Assembly: GCA_017798125.1 (NCBI GenBank)
Contig: CP059070.1
Location: forward strand, 1,798,001-1,862,000
Reading direction: 5' to 3'
Origin: Cryomorphaceae bacterium
GTDB lineage: Bacteria > Bacteroidota > Bacteroidia > Flavobacteriales > ECT2AJA-044
Length of the DNA: 64,000 nucleotides
The notes under the pieces were generated by a model that saw only the letters and a program-made list of their open reading frames with translations, was not told where the DNA came from and did no database searches. The number at the start of each line of letters is the position of its first letter. Positions within the stretch are counted from its first letter, which is position 1. Position numbers and translations under genes: made by a program. Shown here piece after piece: positions 17,886-27,402 of the stretch.

Positions 17886-18140
17886 ATGAAAGAAGGAATT
17901 CACCCAGAAGGTTATCGTTTAGTCGCTATGCGCGATGTAAGTGATGGGTATACCATTATCACCAAGTCTTGTGCAGAATCTAAAGAGACTGTAGAAGTGG
18001 ATGGTGTTGAGTATCCTTTGGTAAAATTGGAGATCTCTAGCTCATCTCACCCATTCTACACCGGTAAGATGAAGCTTGTAGATACCGCTGGTCGTATTGA
18101 CAAGTTCAAGAATAAATACGCCAAGTTCTCGAAGAAATAA
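17886..18140 (+). CDS. rpmE2: 50S ribosomal protein L31 type B
   Basis: An 84-residue protein, MKEGIHPEGYRLVAMRDVSDGY then SSSHPFYTGKMKLVDTAGRIDKFKNKYAKF, the standard L31. It lacks the CxxC zinc motif of the type A form, which marks it as type B (the zinc-independent paralogue). Whether a type A copy exists elsewhere cannot be seen. The ATG is at 17886, and a strong terminator follows. Confidence 0.97.
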   Translation: MKEGIHPEGYRLVAMRDVSDGYTIITKSCAESKETVEVDGVEYPLVKLEISSSSHPFYTGKMKLVDTAGRIDKFKNKYAKFSKK

Positions 18141-18170
18141 GACGCTTTACAGCGATCGAAATAAAGGTAG

Positions 18171-18194
18171 ACCCCGCCCTAGGCGGGGTTTTTT
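18171..18194 (+). terminator. Terminator of rpmE2
   Basis: ACCCCGCC and GGCGGGGT form an 8-bp stem with loop CTA, followed by TTTTT. Confidence 0.9.
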
Positions 18195-18201
18195 ATTTCC
18201 C

Positions 18202-18209
18202 TATTTTTG
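18202..18209 (+). promoter_or_regulatory. Promoter -7 box for the GlmU-like gene
   Basis: TATTTTTG, exact consensus, 16 bases before the ATG at 18226 and immediately after the rpmE2 terminator. Confidence 0.55.
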
Positions 18210-18225
18210 GGTAAAACCTAGGCAC

Positions 18226-19416
18226 ATGAACATCCTGCTTTTCGACGGACCGGAACGCGATGACTTACTCCCATTGACCTTTACACGCCCTGTCGCTGAT
18301 TTACGCTGCGGAATTTTAACCCTGCGGGAGAAGTGGGAAAAGCGCAGCGGGCTGACCACAACGACCTTGACCGAGGAGTACTTAAGTGCCAAATGGCCGG
18401 CTGTTGAGGCCGAGGATAATATCTTGGTCAACGGCGCTGCCTGTGTTAATGATGAGCTTTATGAAGCGGTGACTCATCTGGCCGTAGGCCAAGTGCTTCA
18501 CGCTAAAGGGGATGAAGAAGAGCCTGGGCCAGTTTTGGCCGTTCGAGCCAGTATCGATGCTTTGGAAGAGGGTGCTTTAGAGGAAATGGAGTCCGTTGAA
18601 TTTGAAGGTGAATACGTTCATATCCAATTTCCTTGGGATTTGTTTCGAAACAACGGCGAGGAATTGGAGCGCGATTTTGAGCTCCTGACCAATGGAAGAG
18701 AGAGTGCGCCCATTTCAACGTCCAACACCCTGATCGGAGACCGTGTGTTCTTGGAAGAAGGAGCTTCAGTAGAAGCTTCTATTTTAAACAGTACAGCCGG
18801 ACCCATTTATGTAGGTACAGACGCCACCATTATGGAAGGCTGCATTGTTCGTGGAGGCTTGGCGCTTTGCGATCATGCCACTTTAAAAATGGGAGCTAAA
18901 ATTTACGGGCCTTCCACCTTTGGTCCGCATTGCAAAGTCGGTGGAGAGGTTAACAATTCCATTATGATTGGCTACAGCAACAAGGGGCACGACGGCTTCT
19001 TGGGGAATAGTGTCATTGGTGAGTGGTGTAACCTCGGTGCGGATACCAACAACTCAAACCTCAAGAATAACTACGCTGAGGTGAAGGTCTGGAACTATCC
19101 CGCCGGGCGTTTTATTCCGACCGGTTTGCAGTTTTGTGGTCTCATAATGGGGGATCATAGCAAAAGCGGAATCAATACCATGTTCAATACGGGAACCGTT
19201 GTCGGTGTATCCTCGAACATATTCGGAGGTGGTTTCCCTCGGACCTTTATCCCGAGCTTTAGCTGGGGAGGATCGGGTGGAATGACTCAATTCAAGCTTG
19301 CAAAAGCGGAAGAAGTGGCCACCAAGATGATGGAGCGAAGAGGTCTGTCGTACGATGAAGTGGAGCAAGGCATTATGCAGGAAGTGTACAAAATGACTTT
19401 TCCAAAGGAGGAATAA
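18226..19416 (+). CDS. GlmU-like sugar nucleotidyltransferase/acetyltransferase
   Basis: A 396-residue protein. The N-terminus (MNILLFDGPERDDLLPLTFTRPVADLRCGILTL) is the shortened nucleotidyltransferase form seen in Bacteroidota GlmU-family proteins. The C-terminal half has the left-handed beta-helix hexapeptide pattern (GPIYVGTDATIMEGCIVRGG, KMGAKIYGPSTFGPHCKVGGEVNNSIMIGYSNKGHDGFLGNSVIG). It likely makes or modifies an activated sugar for cell-wall or surface glycans, but the substrate is not known. A hairpin motif copy (18475-18492) is inside the gene, antisense. Confidence 0.85.
   Translation: MNILLFDGPERDDLLPLTFTRPVADLRCGILTLREKWEKRSGLTTTTLTEEYLSAKWPAVEAEDNILVNGAACVNDELYEAVTHLAVGQVLHAKGDEEEPGPVLAVRASIDALEEGALEEMESVEFEGEYVHIQFPWDLFRNNGEELERDFELLTNGRESAPISTSNTLIGDRVFLEEGASVEASILNSTAGPIYVGTDATIMEGCIVRGGLALCDHATLKMGAKIYGPSTFGPHCKVGGEVNNSIMIGYSNKGHDGFLGNSVIGEWCNLGADTNNSNLKNNYAEVKVWNYPAGRFIPTGLQFCGLIMGDHSKSGINTMFNTGTVVGVSSNIFGGGFPRTFIPSFSWGGSGGMTQFKLAKAEEVATKMMERRGLSYDEVEQGIMQEVYKMTFPKEE
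18475..18492 (-). repeat. Hairpin motif copy in GlmU-like gene
   Basis: Reverse strand TTGGCCTACGGCCAGATG, an 18-base string repeated exactly at 46347-46364. Confidence 0.7.
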
Positions 19417-19460
19417 CCTGACCTTCTGTCATTGGCACAGCGATTGCAAAAGAGGTGTTC

Positions 19461-19476
19461 ATCGGCCCGCAGGGCC
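19461..19476 (-). repeat. Hairpin motif copy upstream of lon
   Basis: Reverse strand GGCCCTGCGGGCCGAT; one base differs from the core form. It is 45 bases before the lon ATG and continues with the same GAAC flank as the copy at 36905. Confidence 0.65.
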
Positions 19477-19520
19477 AAAATCAGTCTTTTGAATACCCAG
19501 AACTGACAATATTACCATAT

Positions 19521-21983
19521 ATGGATCTTTCCGATTATGACTTTCAACGCGTGTCTTCCGGTGGCTTTGCCGACGAAGACAGCGAATTTATACCCTTGAT
19601 GACCTCGGAGGACGAGGAGCAAATGAATGCCGAAGAAGTTCCGCAGGATTTGCCCATTCTTCCGCTGCGCAATACCGTACTCTTTCCAGGTGTCGTGATT
19701 CCCATTACGGTGGGGCGTGACAAGAGTATCAAGCTCATTAAAGATGCCTACAAGGGCGACAAGACCATCGGCGTGGTGGCGCAAATCGACAAAACGGTAG
19801 AGGAGCCTGGTGCCGAGGATTTGTACCGTGTAGGAACCATGGCACGGATCATCCGCATGTTCCGAATGCCTGATGGAAATACGACCGTGATCATTCAAGG
19901 TAAGAAGCGCTTCCACTTGGAAGAATTGACAGAGACCGATCCGTACTTCCGTGCAATGATCAAGTCCATGGAGGAGGCCAAGCCTGCTGCTGGCGATGAG
20001 GAATTTGAAGCCCTCGTAGGAACCATCAAAGATCTGGCCCTACAGATCATCAAGGATTCCCCGAACATTCCGACCGAAGCGACTTTTGCGATCAACAACA
20101 TCGAAAGCCCGAGCTTCTTGGTGAATTTCATTTCTTCCAACATGAATTTGGAAGTGGAGGAGAAGCAGAAGATGCTCGAGATGGCGGACCTTAAGGTCCG
20201 AGCCAGCCAGACCTTGAAGCACCTGACGGCTGAACTTCAGCTCTTGGAGATGAAGAACGAGATTCAGAGCAAGGTCAAAACCGACATCGACAAACAGCAG
20301 CGTGAGTATTTCCTGCACCAGCAGATGAAGACCATCCAAGAGGAATTGGGTGATAAGACTTTCGAAGCCGAATTCCAGGAGATGGAGGAGAAGGCGGCCA
20401 AAAAGAAATGGCCCGAAAAGGTAGGGGAAACCTTCACCAAGGAGCTGAATAAGCTTCGCCGCATGAATGCGCAAGCTCCTGATTTTACCGTACAGCGCAA
20501 CTACCTAGAGTTGTTGCTGGACCTTCCCTGGAACGAATACACACAGGACAATTTCGACCTGAAACACGCCGAAAAAGTCCTCGACAGCGATCACTACGGT
20601 CTCGAAAAAGTCAAGGAGCGCATTATTGAGCATTTGGCCGTTTTGAAGCTCAAAGGCGATATGAAAGCGCCGATCCTCTGTTTGTACGGCCCTCCGGGAG
20701 TGGGTAAAACCTCCTTGGGGAAATCGATCGCACGTGCCTTGGGACGCAAATACGTTCGTATGTCTTTAGGCGGTCTCCGCGATGAAGCAGAGGTGCGCGG
20801 GCATCGAAAAACCTATATTGGAGCTATGCCGGGTCGCATCGTTCAGAGTTTGAAGAAGGCCGAAACCTCTAATCCAGTGTTTGTTTTGGACGAGATCGAT
20901 AAGCTCTCTCGCGATCTACATGGAGATCCGAGTTCCGCTATGTTGGAGGTATTGGACCCAGAGCAGAACAGTGAGTTCTATGATAACTACCTGGAAATGG
21001 GTTACGACCTTTCTAAGGTCTTGTTTATTGCTACAGCCAATAGCCTAGCGTCTATTCAACCCGCTCTACGTGATCGTATGGAGATCATTGAGATCACCGG
21101 ATATACGGTAGAGGAGAAGGTGGAAATCGCTAAACGTCACCTACTACCGAAGCAAATTGAAATGCACGGGCTTCAAAAAGGTCAAGTGCGCGTGGCAAAG
21201 AAAGCCATGGAATACATGGTGGAGCACTACACCCGTGAATCGGGGGTTCGTGGTCTGGAAAAGACGATTGCCAAGGTAGTGCGTCATGCTGCTAAGAGCA
21301 TAGCTATGGAGCAAAGCTTTAGCGAAAAGGTTGAGGTGGCTCAGGTTCAAGAGATTCTCGGACCAGAACGCATCAATCTCTCTAAGTATCAGGACAATAA
21401 TGTCGCTGGAGTGGTTACCGGATTGGCTTGGACACCGAGTGGTGGTGATATTCTCTTTATCGAAAGTTCATTGAGCAGAGGAAAGGGAATGATGAAGCTC
21501 ACCGGTAACTTGGGTGACGTGATGAAGGAGAGTGCAACCATTGCCTTTGAGTACTTGAAGTCAAATGCGGAGCGTCTAGGGATTGATTACAAGGTTTTTG
21601 ATCACTGGAATTTGCACATTCACGTACCTGCCGGTGCTACGCCAAAAGATGGTCCTTCTGCGGGTATCACCATGCTGACCTCATTGGCGTCGCTGTATAC
21701 GCAGCGTAAAGTGAAGGCACGTTTGGCCATGACTGGGGAGATTACACTCCGTGGACGCGTTCTTCCGGTTGGAGGGATCAAAGAGAAAATCTTGGCCGCA
21801 AAACGAGCCAACATTAAGGAAATCATCCTCTGCGAGGATAACCGAAAAGACATTGAGGAAATTCCAGAGCAGTACATCACTGGATTGACCTTCCATTACG
21901 TACAATACATGGAAGAAGTTCTGGACTTAGCCTTGACCAACCAGAAGGTTAAGGAACCCAAGGAACTCAAAATTTGGAAGTGA
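19521..21983 (+). CDS. lon: Lon ATP-dependent protease
   Basis: An 820-residue Lon. The N-terminal substrate domain starts at LPILPLRNTVLFPGVVIPIT, the AAA domain has Walker A GPPGVGKTSLGKS near residue 390 and Walker B FVLDEIDK, and the C-terminal protease has the catalytic serine in PKDGPSAGITM near 710 and lysine in IKEKILAAKRANI near 755. It degrades damaged and regulatory proteins in the cytoplasm. The ATG at 19521 (MDLSDYDFQR) is preferred; the open frame extends to 19455 through a hairpin motif. Confidence 0.97.
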   Translation: MDLSDYDFQRVSSGGFADEDSEFIPLMTSEDEEQMNAEEVPQDLPILPLRNTVLFPGVVIPITVGRDKSIKLIKDAYKGDKTIGVVAQIDKTVEEPGAEDLYRVGTMARIIRMFRMPDGNTTVIIQGKKRFHLEELTETDPYFRAMIKSMEEAKPAAGDEEFEALVGTIKDLALQIIKDSPNIPTEATFAINNIESPSFLVNFISSNMNLEVEEKQKMLEMADLKVRASQTLKHLTAELQLLEMKNEIQSKVKTDIDKQQREYFLHQQMKTIQEELGDKTFEAEFQEMEEKAAKKKWPEKVGETFTKELNKLRRMNAQAPDFTVQRNYLELLLDLPWNEYTQDNFDLKHAEKVLDSDHYGLEKVKERIIEHLAVLKLKGDMKAPILCLYGPPGVGKTSLGKSIARALGRKYVRMSLGGLRDEAEVRGHRKTYIGAMPGRIVQSLKKAETSNPVFVLDEIDKLSRDLHGDPSSAMLEVLDPEQNSEFYDNYLEMGYDLSKVLFIATANSLASIQPALRDRMEIIEITGYTVEEKVEIAKRHLLPKQIEMHGLQKGQVRVAKKAMEYMVEHYTRESGVRGLEKTIAKVVRHAAKSIAMEQSFSEKVEVAQVQEILGPERINLSKYQDNNVAGVVTGLAWTPSGGDILFIESSLSRGKGMMKLTGNLGDVMKESATIAFEYLKSNAERLGIDYKVFDHWNLHIHVPAGATPKDGPSAGITMLTSLASLYTQRKVKARLAMTGEITLRGRVLPVGGIKEKILAAKRANIKEIILCEDNRKDIEEIPEQYITGLTFHYVQYMEEVLDLALTNQKVKEPKELKIWK

Positions 21984-21998
21984 TAAAGTAGAGTTCCG

Positions 21999-22006
21999 TA
22001 TTTTAG
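21999..22006 (+). promoter_or_regulatory. Promoter of the tandem FadL-like genes, leaderless arrangement
   Basis: TATTTTAG (one mismatch), with TTG at 21974-21976 at a 22-base spacing. The ATG follows four bases later at 22011. Confidence 0.5.
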
Positions 22007-22010
22007 ACTA

Positions 22011-23516
22011 ATGCGGAACCTCTACACGCTCTTGATTTTTAGTCTGGCCTTCAGTGCCACAAAGGCTCAGGATAACAATTACTGGTTTCAAACTTTTGGA
22101 GCTCCGGCCTCCGCGTTGGGTGGAAACGTCATTGCAGGTGTACGCGATAACAGCGCTGCATTCTACAATCCAGGAGCACTGGGCTTTATTGAGGATCCTG
22201 ATATTTCGGTGTCCGGAAATGTCTACGGCTACCGGTATTTTGACTTAGAAAATGGATTGGGCGAGGGTACCGACGTATTTACGGGTGGCTATTTGCTCTA
22301 TCCACAAATGCTATCGAGTGTTTTTCGAGTAGGCAAGGATAACCCTTGGCACATCAATTTCAACTGGCTAACCCGGAATCATGCGTTCAAGATCATGAAT
22401 GAGCGCTATGAGCAGGATTATGACGTTATCTCGGTTCTAGAGGGAGATGAACGGTACGTAGGTTCCTTGGATTATTTTCAAGACCTAAGTGAGCAATGGG
22501 TTGGTATCGGAGCCGGTAGGCCGCTGAATGAATATTGGTCCGTGGGTTTTTCTGTATTCGGGACTTACCGGTGGCAGCTGAACCGTTTCGAATCTACATT
22601 GGAGACTTATCCACAAGACAATTTTGTCGAATTGCCCGATGGTACGGTTACGCCTTGGTATGTGGCCAGTCAAGGCGCATTGCAACGCGTTCAATTCGAG
22701 AATTTTCAGCTCATTGCAAAGGGTGGTGTGGCCTTTGAAAAAGGACCGTGGAAGCTGGGCCTGACGGCGACTGCTCCCAGCATAAACCTGAATGTGCGTT
22801 TGATTGAACTAGGTTATATCACGCGTGTGCAACGGCAGCAAAACTTAGGGGTGCCGTATGACCTGAGCTATGTATTTGAGAACGCCTTATTCGATTTTCA
22901 GATCAGTGACAAGCAGAAAAGGCTACCCACCAACCATAAAAAGCCGCTATCTTTTGGTTTCGGAGCAGAGTATGCTTTCCCACGAACGCGTGTCATGTTC
23001 AGTTGTGAGTATTTCTTTGCCATAGAGACTTATGCCGTGATTCGCGGTGCTCAGCGCGACGATCTAATTAACCCGCCCTTCCTTCAGGAATTCTTGGAGC
23101 GCCCGAACTACATGACCATTTACGAACAGAACAAGGCCGTGTTTAACTGGGGAATTGGCCTCGAGCATGAGCTTGAAAACGGTTGGCTGATCAGCGGAGG
23201 CTTCCGAACAGATGGACATTACCATGAGGACGACACTTCCGAGGAGTGGGAGGGAGCTATGGACCTTCTTCCGCTTGAAATCGACTTCCTCCATTTTAAT
23301 GCCGGTGTTGCTGTTCCCACGGAATCGGGACGTTTTACCCTGGCCTTTCACCATGCACGGGGTAGAACCGAAGAACGCGAGCCTATTATCAACATGATTG
23401 ATCCTATTGACTACAATGAGGAAACCGGTGAGATCTTGCGCGGAACCGTGCCTACGGAGACCAATCTAACCCATTTCCAGATCAACATGATTGTGGGATA
23501 TACGCATTTGTTCTGA
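22011..23516 (+). CDS. FadL/OmpP1-like outer-membrane protein, first of tandem pair
   Basis: A 501-residue exported barrel (signal peptide MRNLYTLLIFSLAFSATKAQ). The mature N-terminus (ASALGGNVIAGVRDNSAAFYNPGALGF) carries the N-P-A/G-like motif of FadL/OmpP1 proteins, and the rest has barrel strands ending in NMIVGYTHLF. Such proteins usually pass hydrophobic molecules across the outer membrane. It overlaps the following paralogue by one base (TGATG). Predicted leaderless mRNA. Confidence 0.75.
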   Translation: MRNLYTLLIFSLAFSATKAQDNNYWFQTFGAPASALGGNVIAGVRDNSAAFYNPGALGFIEDPDISVSGNVYGYRYFDLENGLGEGTDVFTGGYLLYPQMLSSVFRVGKDNPWHINFNWLTRNHAFKIMNERYEQDYDVISVLEGDERYVGSLDYFQDLSEQWVGIGAGRPLNEYWSVGFSVFGTYRWQLNRFESTLETYPQDNFVELPDGTVTPWYVASQGALQRVQFENFQLIAKGGVAFEKGPWKLGLTATAPSINLNVRLIELGYITRVQRQQNLGVPYDLSYVFENALFDFQISDKQKRLPTNHKKPLSFGFGAEYAFPRTRVMFSCEYFFAIETYAVIRGAQRDDLINPPFLQEFLERPNYMTIYEQNKAVFNWGIGLEHELENGWLISGGFRTDGHYHEDDTSEEWEGAMDLLPLEIDFLHFNAGVAVPTESGRFTLAFHHARGRTEEREPIINMIDPIDYNEETGEILRGTVPTETNLTHFQINMIVGYTHLF

Positions 23517-25051
23517 TGAATCGAGCCAGGTGCATACTCTTGATCTTGACCGCGTTTTGGGCCCTACAGCTACGTGCACAAGACAACCACTATTGGTATC
23601 AGACTTTCGGAGCTCATAATGGAGCTCTTGGAGGCAATGTAGTCGCTGGAGTGCGGGACAACAGCGCCTTGTACTATAATCCTGGAGCAATTGGTTTTAA
23701 CTCCCTAGCCAACTTATCCATTGGAGGAACGGTTTACGGGTACAACCACACAAGTTTGAATGATGCCCTAGGGGAAGGGATTGGACTATCATCGAATTCC
23801 TTACTCACATTTCCGCAACTCGTGGCAGGAACTGTGGGTTTCAATAAAGAGGAAGAAGAAAACCCATGGAGACTCACCTTTGGTTTACTTACTCGCCAGT
23901 ATTCATCGAAACGTTTTGATCAAGCCTACACGGAGGTTGGGCCTGATATAATCGCGGCTATTCCTGGAGAAGAACGCTTTACAGGCTCGTTGTTTTACGA
24001 GAATAATTTATTCGAATATTGGATTGGCCTAGGTATGGGTCGGAAGCTCGGAAAGCACCATGCTATTGGAGCATCTTTATTCGGAACCATAAGGTCACAG
24101 AAAAGTCGATTTGAGGTCACTCGAAGGGCTGACTTTCCGGAGACCGAGAATATAACCTTACCGGACGGGAATACGGTGCCTTACTACTGGACTGAAATTC
24201 GCTCATTGCAGGGATATTCCATTCAGACGACAAGTCTTATTCTGAAGCTGGGCTGGGCATATGAAAAGGAGGATTGGAAGTTAGGAGCCACAGTTACCAT
24301 CCCGAGCCTCCCCATTCGATTGACTTCACTGGGAATTGGCGCTGCGAATGTAGTACGTGATCAAAGTCAATTGAATTTAGGAATTCCTTATGACCCTTCA
24401 TTCGTACAAGAATTCCTGCTCGGGGATTTGACTGTTTATAACAAGGAAATCAAAGTTCCGGCCACTTACTTAAACCCAACGTCGATTTCATTTGGAGTAC
24501 AACGGGACTTTCCCAATTCACGGATCATGTTTTCAGCGGAGTACTTTCTTCCCATAAACCGCTATACGGTTGTGGATGCACAGTCCCAAAACAGTATTGT
24601 GAATCCTCCGAATTACTTTCTAGGCATCAACGAGGATAATTATGCCGACGTAGCAGAGCAGCATCGTCAAGTGTTAAACGTAGGGGTTGGCTATGAGTAC
24701 AACTGGGACAGTAGTTTTTATCTTCACGCTGGGTTTCGTACAGATTTTAGTTACTCTGTAGATCAAAGCGAATACTTCAACAGTGCGGAACTCAGCTTGA
24801 CGAGTTTGCCACTAAACTTCTATCATGTTTCACTAGGGGGAACATTTGCACGGCCAAGAGGCTATTTGACCTTAGCGCTGGATCAAGCTTTTGCCGGTAA
24901 AAAAGAAATAGAATCTTTAGTGAACTTCAGAAATCCGGTGGATTTTGATCCGCAGTCAAATACCAGACTTGAAGGTGTCGAAAGTGCTTCGGGTAGCGCA
25001 TTTGTCTATCAAGTCACCCTTATTGTCGGGTACACCTTGGTCTTCTTTTAA
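23516..25051 (+). CDS. FadL/OmpP1-like outer-membrane protein, second of tandem pair
   Basis: A 511-residue paralogue of the preceding gene, sharing HYWYQTFGAHNGALGGNVVAGVRDNSALYYNPG with the other copy's N-terminus, and the same length and C-terminal strand (QVTLIVGYTLVFF). Signal peptide MNRARCILLILTAFWALQLRAQ. It is translationally coupled to the first copy and its 3' end overlaps the convergent fatty-acid-hydroxylase gene by four bases. The two are old duplicates, with clear similarity at the ends and lower similarity in the middle. Substrate unknown. Confidence 0.75.
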   Translation: MNRARCILLILTAFWALQLRAQDNHYWYQTFGAHNGALGGNVVAGVRDNSALYYNPGAIGFNSLANLSIGGTVYGYNHTSLNDALGEGIGLSSNSLLTFPQLVAGTVGFNKEEEENPWRLTFGLLTRQYSSKRFDQAYTEVGPDIIAAIPGEERFTGSLFYENNLFEYWIGLGMGRKLGKHHAIGASLFGTIRSQKSRFEVTRRADFPETENITLPDGNTVPYYWTEIRSLQGYSIQTTSLILKLGWAYEKEDWKLGATVTIPSLPIRLTSLGIGAANVVRDQSQLNLGIPYDPSFVQEFLLGDLTVYNKEIKVPATYLNPTSISFGVQRDFPNSRIMFSAEYFLPINRYTVVDAQSQNSIVNPPNYFLGINEDNYADVAEQHRQVLNVGVGYEYNWDSSFYLHAGFRTDFSYSVDQSEYFNSAELSLTSLPLNFYHVSLGGTFARPRGYLTLALDQAFAGKKEIESLVNFRNPVDFDPQSNTRLEGVESASGSAFVYQVTLIVGYTLVFF

Positions 25052-25962
25052 GCGTCTTCTTCCTTTTTACCTTCCCAACGAGTTAAGTTCCATCCGTAGG
25101 CAATTTGACCCCAGAACCCCTTTGGAAATTTTTCAACCCCTGGGAATCCAATCTTGATGTGGGCATCATCTTTAGGAATGTCCGCCGTGCCGAAAATGTA
25201 ATCCCATACGCTCAGCGAAATTCCGTAGTTCAAGCCGTACTTGCGGCCGTTTGGCATATTGTATACGTGATGCCACAAGTGCATGACGGGATTATTGATG
25301 AGGTACTTTAAAGGGCCATAGGTCAAGTGGATGTTTGCGTGATTCAGGTGTCCGATGGCGATGGCAATGTAGAATACGATGAAGGCCTGTTCAGGGTAGA
25401 AGTTTCCAATGAGCATGACCATGATGTACTTCATGGGAGTGTAGAAAACATTCTCCATCCAATGGTACCGCAAGTGGGCGGCAAATCCCATTTCTTCAAC
25501 ACTGTGGTGGACCTTGTGGAAACGCCACAAAAAAGGAATCCGGTGAAGAAGGACGTGTGTGAACCATTGAATGAAATCGGTCGCTACAAAGAAAACAAGC
25601 AGTTGTATCCATGCAGGGTATTTCTGCATGTCAACAATGATCAGTTTATTTTCCCATCCTGAGCCAAATACATCGTTGACCAGCATATACGTCCACTCTG
25701 AAAACGCCATGAAGATGACGATCTTGAAGATGTAGAAATTGAAAAACATGTAGAAAGCATCGAGCCAGAAGTCTTTGCGTACTCGGGCTTGCCCTTTTCT
25801 CCATGGGAATGCAATCTCCAATCCCCAAACAGCCAAAGAAAGGACGACCAACCACCAAAAGTAATTCACGTACCAAGGGTCAACTTGAAAGGTGATTTCT
25901 CTCCAAGTATAGCCAGCGAAGTTGGTTGTGGCTTGCCAAAAGGCTTCTAAATAGCGCTCCAT
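25048..25962 (-). CDS. Sterol desaturase / fatty acid hydroxylase superfamily protein
   Basis: A 304-residue membrane protein with several hydrophobic segments and the di-iron histidine clusters of the superfamily: HVLLHRIPFLWRFHKVHHS near residue 135, HLNHANIHLTYG in the middle and HLWHHVYNMPNGRKYGLNYG toward the C-terminus. It would hydroxylate or desaturate a lipid. It is the last gene of the sulfite-oxidation operon, 11 bases after the rhodanese stop. Its substrate cannot be read from the sequence. Confidence 0.87.
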   Translation of the reverse strand: MERYLEAFWQATTNFAGYTWREITFQVDPWYVNYFWWLVVLSLAVWGLEIAFPWRKGQARVRKDFWLDAFYMFFNFYIFKIVIFMAFSEWTYMLVNDVFGSGWENKLIIVDMQKYPAWIQLLVFFVATDFIQWFTHVLLHRIPFLWRFHKVHHSVEEMGFAAHLRYHWMENVFYTPMKYIMVMLIGNFYPEQAFIVFYIAIAIGHLNHANIHLTYGPLKYLINNPVMHLWHHVYNMPNGRKYGLNYGISLSVWDYIFGTADIPKDDAHIKIGFPGVEKFPKGFWGQIAYGWNLTRWEGKKEEDA

Positions 25963-25973
25963 GATAATCTCAA

Positions 25974-26933
25974 TTAAGATGTCTCTTCATCTGCGACGGC
26001 CTCGATAGGAAGTTCTTCGAAGAAGCTCCACTCCGTCCAACTGCCATCGTAGTTGCGGACATTTCGGTATCCTAACAATTCTCGTAAAACAAAGGTTGTA
26101 TGGGCCGATCGAACTCCACTGTGGCAGTAGACAATGATCGGCGTGTCAGCATGCAGTCCACGCGATTGATAGAGTTCTTCAATGGCTTCTAACGTATAGA
26201 ACTCTTGGGTCACGCGATAATCAAAGGTCAGGCAATAGTCGACCCAAAGTGCTCCGGGTATATGTCCTGCCCTGAATGCGCCCAACTTCTGGTTTCGGCC
26301 CTCAAACTCATCTTGAGACCTCGTGTCTAATATGACTATTGCACTGTCGGCTAAGGCGGCTTCAACATCTGACCGTTGAGCGTGCCAATCGGCCCGTGAG
26401 GGCCCTTCTAAAACAAACTCCGACGGCGCCTTATGAATGGGCTCCGTGCTAAGCGGACGATTACTTCTTTGCCAAGCCGCTAGTCCGCCATCGAACATGT
26501 AGGCATCATCGTATCCGTAGTACTTCAAAATCCACCAAAGGCGTGCCGCGTCTACTAGACCTTTGGCATCGTATATCAAGATTTTTTGTCCAGTCGAAAT
26601 CCCTAGTTCGGAGAAGAGCTGCTCAATCTGCTCACGAGTGGCGCACATGCCTGAATAGGGAAGATCGTGTCGTTGGATATCGTCGCGCCAAACTTGAAGT
26701 GCTCCGGGTAGATGGCCCTCGGCAAATTCATGTGGTCGCCGTAGGTCGATGACTGCCCATGAGGAGTCGGATAAGGCGTTCTCCACCTCTTCAAGGCTCA
26801 GAAGAGAAGGAGAGCTGACTTTTTCGTTCACAACCACGACCTCTTGTTGCTCTCCGGTAGGGCGGTTGCAGGCCATGGACATCGAGAGGGTTGCTCCCAA
26901 CAAGACAATACTTATAATTCGAGCATGTACCAT
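25974..26933 (-). CDS. Rhodanese-type sulfurtransferase lipoprotein, two domains
   Basis: A 319-residue lipoprotein (MVHARIISIVLLGATLSMSMACNRP, lipobox SMAC). Two rhodanese domains follow. The first (about residues 50-160) has ILIYDAKGLVDAARLWW where the active loop should be and no cysteine. The second has the active loop IVYCHSGVRSAHT with the catalytic cysteine near residue 270. It therefore probably transfers sulfane sulfur in the periplasm or at the outer membrane. It overlaps the upstream cytochrome by 22 bases. It carries a hairpin motif copy read P-S-R-A-D. Confidence 0.85.
   Translation of the reverse strand: MVHARIISIVLLGATLSMSMACNRPTGEQQEVVVVNEKVSSPSLLSLEEVENALSDSSWAVIDLRRPHEFAEGHLPGALQVWRDDIQRHDLPYSGMCATREQIEQLFSELGISTGQKILIYDAKGLVDAARLWWILKYYGYDDAYMFDGGLAAWQRSNRPLSTEPIHKAPSEFVLEGPSRADWHAQRSDVEAALADSAIVILDTRSQDEFEGRNQKLGAFRAGHIPGALWVDYCLTFDYRVTQEFYTLEAIEELYQSRGLHADTPIIVYCHSGVRSAHTTFVLRELLGYRNVRNYDGSWTEWSFFEELPIEAVADEETS
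26388..26405 (-). repeat. Hairpin motif copy in rhodanese gene
   Basis: Reverse strand GGGCCCTCACGGGCCGAT, sense to the gene, with a TCAC spacer. Confidence 0.65.
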
Positions 26934-27400
26934 TCTTCGATGTCTAAGTTTTTTCGGCGGCCAAAGTCCTTGGGCGCATAATACTCGGCCAAGTAGTCCA
27001 GTATTTTGTCTTCATTAGGCCCCAGGTCCCAGAGTTTCTGGGTTTCCTGCATCCAAACGATCGTCTTTTTCCAGTTTTCTCGGCTCATTCGATTTTGTGT
27101 GATCAACTTGGCGCTGTGACAAGCCGTGCAACTGGCCCGGACGATCTCAAATCGCTCGTCGTATACGAGACCCGTGGCGACATGGATGCCTTCTTCAATT
27201 TTTTCCACGGCATCGGTTGATTCTTCGAAGGTGGCCACTTCGGCTTGGGCGGGAAAGTACTGATCCAGCGAAAAGGACTGTGGCCGGGTCAATTGGATAG
27301 CTGTAATGACCCCCAGAACCCCAACCAGAAGAACCAGGCGGGTTAAATTCTGCAGAATGCGCAGTAATTCGGGTTTCTTTGATGGCTCCTTAAAACTCAC
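26912..27400 (-). CDS. Membrane-anchored monohaem cytochrome c
   Basis: A 162-residue protein with one membrane helix at about residues 19-37 (NLTRLVLLVGVLGVITAIQL) and a single haem motif CTACH near residue 91. The following QNRMSRENWKKTIVWMQ resembles the haem-distal helix of sulfite-dehydrogenase cytochromes. It starts two bases after the stop of the molybdenum enzyme, so it is the natural electron acceptor for it. The protein lies in the inner membrane with the haem outside. The family call rests on the haem motif plus context. Confidence 0.82.
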   Translation of the reverse strand: MSFKEPSKKPELLRILQNLTRLVLLVGVLGVITAIQLTRPQSFSLDQYFPAQAEVATFEESTDAVEKIEEGIHVATGLVYDERFEIVRASCTACHSAKLITQNRMSRENWKKTIVWMQETQKLWDLGPNEDKILDYLAEYYAPKDFGRRKNLDIEEWYMLEL

Positions 27401-27402
27401 CT

